Source: SZUA-265 sp965651905 (GTDB lineage: Bacteria > Myxococcota_A > Polyangia > Polyangiales > Polyangiaceae). From it: a stretch of 64,000 bases of DNA. The stretch spans positions 1 to 64,000 of the forward strand of contig CBFGUG010000030.1 of NCBI GenBank assembly GCA_965651905.1, written 5' to 3'. Shown here piece by piece: positions 15,741 to 23,187 of the stretch. The notes under the pieces were generated by a model that was not told the DNA's origin, did no database searches, and was given only the letters and a program-made list of their open reading frames with translations. Position numbers and translations under genes: made by a program. How positions within the stretch are numbered: the first letter of the stretch is position 1; every line of letters starts with the position of its first letter.

Positions 15741-17083
15741 GCGAGCGCTCCGATCTCGGCGAGGGTCTGATCGATCTCTGCGAACGAGTTGAACAGGCCT
15801 GGCGCGAGGCGCGCGTAACTGACGGCGTAAGGCGTGTCCGACGCGACGATGCGCTTTTCGTGCAGGCGTTTGACGACGTCCTTGGGGTTCAAGCCTGCGA
15901 CTTCGAAGGTGATGATGCCCGAGGAGACTTCCGAACCGAGCGGCGTGTGCAGGGTCACGTGGCTCATCTTCGAAAGCCCTTCTTTGCAATACCGATTGAG
16001 CTCGTGAATGCGCTCTTGCACCTTGCGTTTACCCAACGCCAGGTGATACTCGAAGGCTTCACCCAGCGCCCAGCGATGTTCGAACGAGTGAAAGCCACCC
16101 GGCGTCATCATGTCGGCGGTGGTGGGCGGCGGCGGTGTGTCCTGCATCCACGCGCCGTACGCGGCGCGCCCGAAGTGCGGAATGGTCGGACGCAGCAGCG
16201 CCCAACGATCCGCACGGCCCCAGATCACCCCCGTACCGCGCGGCCCGAACAGCCACTTGTGGGTGCCCGCCACGAAGAAGTCGCACCCGAGATCTGCCAT
16301 CGTCACGTCTTCGATCCCGAATCCGTGAACCCCGTCCACACACAGCAAGATGGGTCTTTCCGCTGGGCGCGCGGCGTTCGCCGTCTGTATCACCCGTGCG
16401 ATCTGCGAAACGGGGGTCTTGACCCCAGTGCTCGAATGCACCCACGTGATCGCGACCACCCGTGTTCGAGGAGTGAGCGCCGCTTGAATGGCCGCCGTCA
16501 TCGTCGCGGCGGTGGCGGCTGCGCCCGTTTCGTACAGCGGAACCTTTCTGAGCGTCGCTCCACTGCGTTCACACGCTAAGCGCAACGATTCGTGGGTTGC
16601 GTAGTGGTCGTGAGTGGTGGTGAGCACCTCGTCGTCGACGCCCAGGGCGAGCCCGTGGTAGAGCGTGCCGAGCCCCATCGTGGTGCTGTCCGTCAGCGCT
16701 ATCTCGTCTGGCTTGACCCCCATGTACCGCGCAGCAGGTCCGAGGATCGCAGAAGAGTCGCCGAAGCGTGCTTCCAAGTACAAGGCAGGATTGGCGTCGA
16801 GTTCCTGGCGATGGCGTTCGATCGCCTGACGCACCCGAGTAGGATGCGAAGCGAGCAGAAAGCCCGCCATGTGAATCCACTCGGGCGATAGTGCGAACTC
16901 CGCTCGCAATCGTGTCCATTCGTCACCGCCTGCTCCACTAGCTGCGGGAGGCACCGCGAGAGGCTCAGGAGGTCGGCTCACGGCATGCGGTGCCGCACCG
17001 CATCCGATAGCCGCTGTCGACGATGCTAGCGCACCTAGGAACCGTCGCCGCTCGATGCTTCTTCCGCTCGCGTTATCCTTCAT
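15737..17083 (-). CDS. Class V aminotransferase-fold PLP enzyme, exported
   Basis: The open frame extends to 17296, but the ATG at 17083 has a strong GGAGG seven bases upstream and begins a Tat-like signal (RRRFLGALASSTAAIGC), so the mature protein is probably exported or lipid-anchored. The 448-residue product matches the isopenicillin-N-epimerase/kynureninase branch of class V PLP enzymes: TTHDHYA, VAITWVHSSTGV, Asp in CVDGVHGFG and the Schiff-base Lys276 in AGTHKWLFGPRGTG. The reaction (epimerase, desulfurase or other) cannot be assigned. It is followed by the M20 pseudogene with GTGA overlap, suggesting a once-functional two-gene unit acting on an exported peptide or amino acid. An exported PLP enzyme is uncommon. 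Confidence 0.87.
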   Translation of the reverse strand: MKDNASGRSIERRRFLGALASSTAAIGCGAAPHAVSRPPEPLAVPPAASGAGGDEWTRLRAEFALSPEWIHMAGFLLASHPTRVRQAIERHRQELDANPALYLEARFGDSSAILGPAARYMGVKPDEIALTDSTTMGLGTLYHGLALGVDDEVLTTTHDHYATHESLRLACERSGATLRKVPLYETGAAATAATMTAAIQAALTPRTRVVAITWVHSSTGVKTPVSQIARVIQTANAARPAERPILLCVDGVHGFGIEDVTMADLGCDFFVAGTHKWLFGPRGTGVIWGRADRWALLRPTIPHFGRAAYGAWMQDTPPPPTTADMMTPGGFHSFEHRWALGEAFEYHLALGKRKVQERIHELNRYCKEGLSKMSHVTLHTPLGSEVSSGIITFEVAGLNPKDVVKRLHEKRIVASDTPYAVSYARLAPGLFNSFAEIDQTLAEIGALA

Positions 17084-17168
17084 CACAACCTCCGTCCGTC
17101 TTGGCACCCCCGAGGCTGCGTGTTCTGGCGGGTATTGGCAAGTGCGAAGAAGAATTGCGCCGCGCGGA

Positions 17169-18617
17169 TCAGTGAAGCCGCTGGCAGCGATTGACGACGG
17201 CGGCGCGAAAAGCGGGGCCATCCGTCTCATGACCGAAGCAGGTAGCGTGTTCGGCTCGGATTCGCGTGCGTGTGAAGGGTGCGTTGATGGTCGCACCTTG
17301 GAACTCAGCGCTCGCTTGAGGTACCGTTCCGTCTCCGCGGGCGTCGCGAGTGATGCGATCGAGGAATTGAAAGTCGGGTGTCGTCAGTAGCGTCCGCAAA
17401 TCGATACCGATGTCCGTCTGGTGTCCAGTACCGACGATCAGAAACGTTCTCGGGTGAACGACACCCGCGACGCTCTCCGAGAACTTGCGCGCCTCGGTGA
17501 TGCGCGTGCGCAGTGCAGTGATGTCCGCGGCGCTCACCGTGATCTTTTGAACGACGAACTCTCCCGTTACATCACCTTCTTCGGGCAGACAGCCTCCTCG
17601 GGTTTGCGTCGTCAGAAAGATGTCGTTGTAGACGTTCCCCACCGTGAGATTCGTCGACCCATCGAAGCTGACGAACACGTCTGGGAAGCTCTGATGGGGC
17701 AGTAACTCGGTGGGGCCTCGCAGGCCCGACTGGGTAAGGGCGTAGTGTGTGCGATCCGGGCCGAGGATGCTGCGAAAGGGACCCGGGCCGTCGATGGGTT
17801 CGTCTCCGTTGGCCTCTTGCTGTTCGTCTGTACCTTCGATCGCGCCGGTCAAGAAGCGACGATAGGCCACCGAAGCACCATCGGCAGGCATGACCGTGTG
17901 CACCACCCCCGCGATCTTCGACTCGGGAATGCGCCCGGCCGCGAGCATGGCGCGGGTGACGAGCCCTCCCATACTGTGGGTGACGATGATCACCCTTTCC
18001 GCACTCGGGTGTTCGTCGAATGCCTGGTTGATTCGGGCCTCGAGAGTACGTGCACTATCCGTGTTACTTTGTCGCCAGTCGTAACCACACGCGTACACGG
18101 GGCGTGGCTCGAAAAAACCGGGCCCCGGGTTCAGACCGTTCACCAGATCTCTGAGGATCAGAAAGTACGAAGGCCAGTCGACCTCGCCAAAGCCGCGGTT
18201 GGCCCAAAAGTTGGCTACCACCTCCCTACGGCGAGCATTGTGTTTCAGTCCGCCGCGGCCGTGGAGCGCCTTCAGCAGCGACCGATCGACCCTCAGCACG
18301 GCGATTTCGAGCGTTCGCCGATTGTTCGTGAGATCGACCTGCGGTCTGATGTTTCCGCCGGGTGAAAGGTACTTGAGCGGGATGTCGTTCGGAACGGTTC
18401 CAGGCGTTTGTACGCTGAGCAGGCGCATGACCTCCCGCCTTCCCGTCAAACTCCAGCCCACCATGTTTGCGGCGGAGTTGGTGTTCCATTCTTCGCCACC
18501 CATGGCGATGCGCGAGCCCATCACGCCAGGGACGAAGATGACGGGGATGACGTCATTGTCTACCGTGTCCCGCGCTTGGTCTTCGCGGTGAGATTGTGCA
18601 GGGGCCGAGCGACACAC
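17169..18617 (-). CDS. Alpha/beta-hydrolase lipase, LCAT/Tle-like; candidate secreted effector
   Basis: The 482-residue product has no signal peptide. It starts with IPVIFVPGVMGSR, the oxyanion segment of LCAT-like and Tle-type lipases, followed by WSLTGR. The nucleophile is Ser215 in THSMGG; an Asp/His pair is expected in the C-terminal half, where GDGTVP and EHATCF are candidates. Such lipases without signal peptides beside T6SS-type genes are commonly phospholipase effectors. Here the GTG start is one base from the stop of the DcrB-like gene, the third gene of a packed operon. It lies 86 bases before the PLP-enzyme gene, which has its own strong ribosome binding site. Hydrolase activity is well supported; secretion as an effector is inference from neighbours. 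Confidence 0.82.
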   Translation of the reverse strand: MCRSAPAQSHREDQARDTVDNDVIPVIFVPGVMGSRIAMGGEEWNTNSAANMVGWSLTGRREVMRLLSVQTPGTVPNDIPLKYLSPGGNIRPQVDLTNNRRTLEIAVLRVDRSLLKALHGRGGLKHNARRREVVANFWANRGFGEVDWPSYFLILRDLVNGLNPGPGFFEPRPVYACGYDWRQSNTDSARTLEARINQAFDEHPSAERVIIVTHSMGGLVTRAMLAAGRIPESKIAGVVHTVMPADGASVAYRRFLTGAIEGTDEQQEANGDEPIDGPGPFRSILGPDRTHYALTQSGLRGPTELLPHQSFPDVFVSFDGSTNLTVGNVYNDIFLTTQTRGGCLPEEGDVTGEFVVQKITVSAADITALRTRITEARKFSESVAGVVHPRTFLIVGTGHQTDIGIDLRTLLTTPDFQFLDRITRDARGDGTVPQASAEFQGATINAPFTRTRIRAEHATCFGHETDGPAFRAAVVNRCQRLH

Positions 18618-18618
18618 G

Positions 18619-19524
18619 TCAGCTGTTGCTTTCGGGTTTTATGGAGTCGGCCAGGTTACGCCAAGTTTGGAGCGCTGCAGTCTTACCCTGAGCGACGTAG
18701 GTAACCTTTAACGAGCCCCCCTCGAAGTAGTGACGAGTGACTCCCGCAAACTGTTGCGGCTGCCCTTCCGACGCGATCCGGTACCACGCTCGTTCATCGT
18801 CTCGGCGTTTTGGGTGCGAAAGACGTTCGCTGTGTGAGAGTAACACAGGTTCAGCACGTGGAGACTCACTCGGAAAAATCGCGGACAGGTCTGGTCGGTT
18901 GAGGGTTGGCGCCTCCTGATGCCATTCAGCGGTCACGATTTCGGCGGAATCAGGGGCCTCGAACCGAAATACCCTCGGTGGCTGCGTGGGAACGGGGAAG
19001 TGCAAGAGATACGGAAAAACCCGATAACTCTGCTTGCCCCTGATCGCTCCGCCCAAACCCTCGACATCGAGCAGCAGCTTCCGCCACTCTTTCGGCTCAG
19101 GCGCGCCAGCTTGACCTATCAATTGCAGGATCGACCCGTCTGAAACGAGCCAACACACCTTTACCCAGTTTATCGGCGGCTCTTCGAGCCCCTCCTCCAA
19201 CTCCGCTGACTCGGGCTCTTCGTCCGAGAGGTCCACGAGTTCGAGTGTAAACTCTTTGCCATCGAGATCTGGGTGTCCAATCGACGCCGCGGGTGTGGCC
19301 TTGAACGGTTCCGCGCGAGCTATCGCCTCTGCGCGAGTGCCCTGGAAAGCTTCGAGCCATTGGTCCTTCGGAAGCGGGTCGAGTACCTCTACCCTCACTT
19401 CGGGGAGGTGTTTCGAGCTCAAGAGAAAGCGGTAACGTGTCTGGTCCTTCCAGCTTCGCGGCAATTGCAATGAGGCTCCGTAGAGCGACCGCGTGCTCGC
19501 GGAGTCGTTGCTGCTAGCTGCCAT
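18619..19524 (-). CDS. DcrB/DUF1795-like protein, two-lobed; possible effector chaperone
   Basis: The ATG at 19524 is preceded by GGAGG and overlaps the stop of the upstream OmpA-like gene by 11 bases, so it is preferred over the longer frame from 19569. The 301-residue acidic, soluble protein begins with a segment typical of DcrB/DUF1795 proteins (LQLPRSWKDQTRYRF). Its second half, from about residue 165, repeats the same overall pattern ending in TYVAQGKTAALQTW. This suggests two DcrB-like lobes, as in the EagR chaperones that hold transmembrane segments of T6SS effectors. A protein with such segments is encoded divergently at 23188. The family match is weak by eye and the chaperone role is inferred. 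Confidence 0.6.
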   Translation of the reverse strand: MAASSNDSASTRSLYGASLQLPRSWKDQTRYRFLLSSKHLPEVRVEVLDPLPKDQWLEAFQGTRAEAIARAEPFKATPAASIGHPDLDGKEFTLELVDLSDEEPESAELEEGLEEPPINWVKVCWLVSDGSILQLIGQAGAPEPKEWRKLLLDVEGLGGAIRGKQSYRVFPYLLHFPVPTQPPRVFRFEAPDSAEIVTAEWHQEAPTLNRPDLSAIFPSESPRAEPVLLSHSERLSHPKRRDDERAWYRIASEGQPQQFAGVTRHYFEGGSLKVTYVAQGKTAALQTWRNLADSIKPESNS

Positions 19525-20746
19525 AATCCTCCACGAGCTTGGTGACGAACGCGTCGTCGCGAACCGCATCCGCGGGCAGCTGGTGCCGTTCCTTGAAGCG
19601 AGTTATCGCGTGGGACGTCACTTCGTCTTGTTCGGGTTCTTGCGGTACTTGGCTCAGGAATCCCAGATGAAAGAGTCGCAAGCGCACGCCCCGCAAGTCG
19701 GTAGCTGGGGGGAACTCCTGGCTCGGGATCAAGTCGAAGGTGCGCGTGAGTTTGCGCTCGGGCAAGACTAGATCAACCTGCGTGGTATGGGCGAACAGCG
19801 CGACCGAGAGGTCACCTTCGGCCGTCGAGTTCCCCTGAAACAACAACGCTCCTTCGTCATACACTTCGAATGGCTCGTTTGGCATGACCTCACCGCGCAG
19901 CGTGAGGCGCACACGGAACACGTCACCCGATGGTTTGAGGAGCACGCGTTCATCCTCGTCGCTGAGCTTGCGCCATTCGAGGTACGGCCCGTCGTCAGCT
20001 GACGTGTCACCTGGTGGGGGTGGTTGGATCCCTCTGCCCTTGGCGAAAAAGAAGAACTCGACTCGACGGTCTTCCGCTTCAGACTGACCATCGGCGGCGT
20101 CCTGGTCGAGCGTCTTTCCAGAGTCGTCGACGGGGAATGATTCGCCGCAGCCGTGAGCCGTGATGGAGTTTTCGATGTCGCCTTCTTCGAGCGTCGCGGT
20201 TGCTTCGGCGAAGTACTCTTCGATCAACTTTCTACGCGTGGCTTCATCGATCGCGCCCTCGCCGTCGAGCGAGCGCGTTTGTCTGAACCATTCGAGTACC
20301 CCTTGCTCACGCGGGCGCTGGGGAAAGTCGACGAGGGAACCGAGCATCAGCGTGTCCTCTTCGGATCCCCACACGCCGCCGTCGAGGGCTGCGTCCTCGT
20401 AGAAGCCGAGCCAGGTGTCCAAATCTTTTTCGAGCAGCGCCTTGATGCTCTTGGCCCGTTCGAGTGAGAGCGGGTCGTTCACGTCAGGCGTGCCCGAAGT
20501 GTCGGTGTGCCCGACAATCAACACTTCGTCCCCGGGATTTTCCAGACATTTGGCGGCCACGCGTCTCAAGCCCGATCGCGTGGCTGGTAGCGGAAAGCTC
20601 TTGTTCGTCGAAAAGCAGCCGCCAATGATCGAGAGTAGCCGAGTTCGCGGAAACACCGTCAGCGTGTGGCGCTGGTTGGAGGGGAGTGTCGTGGTTTCCA
20701 ACACGACCACCTCTGTCTGCGAACCGCCCATGGCACGTCGACTCAA
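19514..20746 (-). CDS. OmpA-like protein with an inserted segment and C-terminal peptidoglycan-binding-like region
   Basis: The 410-residue product contains an OmpA-C fold split into two parts. The first (VLIVGHTDTSG at about residue 77, then LSLERAKSIKALL) holds the peptidoglycan-contacting Asp. The second is the Arg-containing strand DRRVEFFFF near residue 225. An unusual insertion of about 110 residues separates them. The last 60 residues (ITRFKERHQLPADAV) resemble the small helical PG-binding domain type 1. No signal peptide is visible, which is odd for OmpA proteins and fits a secreted cargo or spike-associated protein. A paralogue with the same split layout is part of the 20962 gene. 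It is the first gene of the minus-strand operon; a start at 20731 is equally possible. Confidence 0.78.
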   Translation of the reverse strand: MSRRAMGGSQTEVVVLETTTLPSNQRHTLTVFPRTRLLSIIGGCFSTNKSFPLPATRSGLRRVAAKCLENPGDEVLIVGHTDTSGTPDVNDPLSLERAKSIKALLEKDLDTWLGFYEDAALDGGVWGSEEDTLMLGSLVDFPQRPREQGVLEWFRQTRSLDGEGAIDEATRRKLIEEYFAEATATLEEGDIENSITAHGCGESFPVDDSGKTLDQDAADGQSEAEDRRVEFFFFAKGRGIQPPPPGDTSADDGPYLEWRKLSDEDERVLLKPSGDVFRVRLTLRGEVMPNEPFEVYDEGALLFQGNSTAEGDLSVALFAHTTQVDLVLPERKLTRTFDLIPSQEFPPATDLRGVRLRLFHLGFLSQVPQEPEQDEVTSHAITRFKERHQLPADAVRDDAFVTKLVEDYGS

Positions 20747-20961
20747 TCACGCAAGGCTGCCCAATGGAAGTCTCTCGAATTGAATTACTTCGTGGTGAGA
20801 CGGACGAGAGGCCTCGCTATTCACCTGGAATTGGTAGAAGCGGCCAGCGGGGCTGAGAAAGTTCCCACGTGTGGCTGCGGGCTCCGGGCTTCATGGGGTG
20901 ACCGCTCGAGTATCGCGCGCGAGCGCTTTACGCCACGGGGTCAGTCGATAGACTAGCGCCC
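20747..20961. promoter_or_regulatory. Divergent control region of the two effector-type operons
   Basis: The OmpA/DcrB/lipase operon starts leftward and the OmpA-fusion/toxin operon rightward from this 215-base gap. No other gene fits here. No clear sigma-70 or sigma-54 box could be picked by eye, but all six flanking genes must be controlled from this stretch. Confidence 0.4.
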
Positions 20962-23181
20962 ATGGATGCCTTGATGGTGGACGGCGACGAGATCGAGCTG
21001 ACCCCTGCCCCTGACTGGCAGTGGGTGATCCCGCGCATGACGCTACCTGTTCGTGCCATCCAGCCGCACTTCACGAAGAGCGAGGGCAAGGCCGTGATCG
21101 TGGAAGCGGACATCATTGCGGCGGGTCCCACCATCGCCACCGTGACGCCACCACCACAGTACATGACGCCTGCGTTTCCAACGCCCGGGATGGCGACGAT
21201 GCTCACCCTGATGGTCGACGCGCCAACGTTGAGTAAGGCGGTGAAGGACTTGGGGCAGGCCGTGGCCACGGTGGGCACGACGGGCACGTTCATCGCCACC
21301 ATGGTACCTGCTGTGAATCCAGCTGGCGCCGCCGACGTGCCCGTCAAGCAGGGGACCTGGAAGGTCGCCAAACCCAATCAGCAACGCAGTACTAAGTCCG
21401 GAACCCCGTCAGGCAGTGACGGCGAATCGGGCTCTGGCGGCGTTGCGACTGCAGACGGCTCGGGCGCCGAGACTACCGACCACTTCGTTGCGGTAGACGT
21501 CGAAGACATCGACGGCAAACCCCTGGCAGGCTCCAAGATCGTGATCCACACGCCTGACGGCAGGAGCGTCGGGCGCACACTGACGAGCAAAGGTTCAGCG
21601 CGTGTCGACGGGATCCGCACTGAAGACGAGTGCGTCGTCGTCTTGGCGGAACTCGTTCCGCCCCCTGACGTAGCGGTCGATCCGAACTTCATCGCGATCG
21701 ACTTGGTGGACGTCGACGGCGCGCCTCTGGTCGGCGCCATCGTGGAGGTGGTCACGCCGACTGGCCGTCGCACGCGGGTGACCTCGGGCTCCAAGGGCGG
21801 CATAAAAGTGAACAACCTCGTGCTCGATGGTGATTGCCAGATCACCGTGCTCGACCGCGGCACCCCCGGTCAGACGGAGATCGGAGACCCTGGAGCTGAT
21901 GGGCCAGGCCTGGACGACGGCAGCGGCAGCGACTCGGGCGGAGGAACTGGCGGCGGCGACACCAGCGAGGACGTAGATCAAAAACAGGTCTTCGTGCTGC
22001 GTCTGCCCGGAGCCCTGTTTCGGACGAACAGCTGTGCGGTGATGCCCGAAGGTGAAGCACCCAGCGAGGACGAGCACGGCTCTCTCACCAGCACGGGAAT
22101 GTTCGCCTCTGCACTGCGTTTTGCCAGTGAACGGCCAGACCTTCGTTTGTTCGTCGCGGGGCACACGGACACCACGGGTACCGTCGAGTTCAACCAGACA
22201 CTTTCCGAAGAACGCGCCAAGGTGGCGCTCGCAGTCGTCAAGGGGGACCGCGAGGCTTTCAAGAAGCTGGTAAACGAGCGCTACAACGTCAGCGACTACA
22301 AGCAGTACCTGTCGTGGTGTACGAAAGGGCTCGAGGGAATGACGTTCACCTGCGACCCGGGCCCCATCGACGACAACGAGGCGAGCAGCATCGAAGCCGT
22401 GCGCACCTTTCAGCGTGAATACAACGCACAACGCGGCCTGGTGAACGGTCCCGAGGCGCTCCGCGAAGACGGCGACGTCGGCCCCATGACGTGGGCTGCC
22501 TTGTTCGACGTGTTGCAGCTCGGTATCGCCGAAGAGCTGGGCGAAGACCTGCAGGGCAAAACGAAACTGCAGAGTGAGCTCAAGTTCGTCGATGACGCTC
22601 GCCAAGCGCTGGGCTTCAGCGAACATCACCCGATTGAAGGCGCAGGCGAGGACAACCTCGAGTCACAAACGAATCGCCGCGTCGAGCTCTTGTTCTTCAA
22701 GGCCGCGCCGCCCGACCACGTGCCAGACCTGGGCCGCGCCGAAACCGACCCGGGCAGCAGCGAGGTTTACGTCCCGCCCGACGAGTTCGTGCGGGTGCCG
22801 ATTGACCTCGGACCCACCCTAGAACGCAACGGCAGTTTCCCACTGTTTACGCGAACGCAGGGGCCACTCGAGGGGACGTTCCGTTTGTCGACGCCGTTCG
22901 GGTTCGAGCAGAGCAAGTTACTCAGTGAAGCAGTGCCCGACGGTGAACTGTTTCGTCTGGACTTTACGGGTATCCCGCCAGAGGGGAAGTTCTCGTTGCA
23001 CTACAAGTACGACGAGGGTGACGAGATCGAGTTCTTCGTGGACACTGAACTGAGCGCCATTCAAGGCGGGCCACCGAGTTCCCCAGATGATGAAGCGCCT
23101 CCACCAGAAGTCCCCGAAGAGAGCGCGGAGCCGGATGACTTCGATCCACAAGAGTACTTGTCCGACTTCACGGAGGTTTGA
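20962..23181 (+). CDS. Multidomain protein: possible PAAR-like head, two Ig/transthyretin-like repeats, split OmpA with PG-binding insert
   Basis: The 739-residue product lacks a signal peptide. Residues 1-145 are rich in Pro, Thr and Gly with MTPAFPTPGMATM, reminiscent of PAAR-like (DUF4150-type) tips, though not decisive. Two related repeats follow at about 175-230 and 243-298 (VDVEDIDGKPLAGSKI and IDLVDVDGAPLVGAIV), like carboxypeptidase-regulatory/transthyretin-type domains attached to VgrG and PAAR proteins. After a Gly/Asp linker comes an OmpA fold, with GHTDTTG at about 400 and NRRVELLFF at about 570. Its insert carries a PG-binding-1 module (RTFQREYNAQRG, DVGPMTWAAL). The C-terminus is acidic. 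The gene is six bases before the membrane-toxin-like gene. It may link cargo to a secretion spike and to peptidoglycan; only the OmpA and PG-binding parts are firmly recognised. Confidence 0.7.
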   Translation: MDALMVDGDEIELTPAPDWQWVIPRMTLPVRAIQPHFTKSEGKAVIVEADIIAAGPTIATVTPPPQYMTPAFPTPGMATMLTLMVDAPTLSKAVKDLGQAVATVGTTGTFIATMVPAVNPAGAADVPVKQGTWKVAKPNQQRSTKSGTPSGSDGESGSGGVATADGSGAETTDHFVAVDVEDIDGKPLAGSKIVIHTPDGRSVGRTLTSKGSARVDGIRTEDECVVVLAELVPPPDVAVDPNFIAIDLVDVDGAPLVGAIVEVVTPTGRRTRVTSGSKGGIKVNNLVLDGDCQITVLDRGTPGQTEIGDPGADGPGLDDGSGSDSGGGTGGGDTSEDVDQKQVFVLRLPGALFRTNSCAVMPEGEAPSEDEHGSLTSTGMFASALRFASERPDLRLFVAGHTDTTGTVEFNQTLSEERAKVALAVVKGDREAFKKLVNERYNVSDYKQYLSWCTKGLEGMTFTCDPGPIDDNEASSIEAVRTFQREYNAQRGLVNGPEALREDGDVGPMTWAALFDVLQLGIAEELGEDLQGKTKLQSELKFVDDARQALGFSEHHPIEGAGEDNLESQTNRRVELLFFKAAPPDHVPDLGRAETDPGSSEVYVPPDEFVRVPIDLGPTLERNGSFPLFTRTQGPLEGTFRLSTPFGFEQSKLLSEAVPDGELFRLDFTGIPPEGKFSLHYKYDEGDEIEFFVDTELSAIQGGPPSSPDDEAPPPEVPEESAEPDDFDPQEYLSDFTEV

Positions 23182-23187
23182 ACTCGA

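Noticed and set aside
20962..21400. Clear PAAR domain at the start of the OmpA-fusion protein
   Set aside because: Only a loose resemblance (Pro/Gly/Thr-rich, MTPAFPTPGMATM). Kept as a possibility in the annotation, not as a domain call.
21595..22629. 344-codon antisense frame inside the OmpA-fusion gene
   Set aside because: No protein-like conservation; fully inside a gene with clear OmpA and PG-binding motifs on the other strand.
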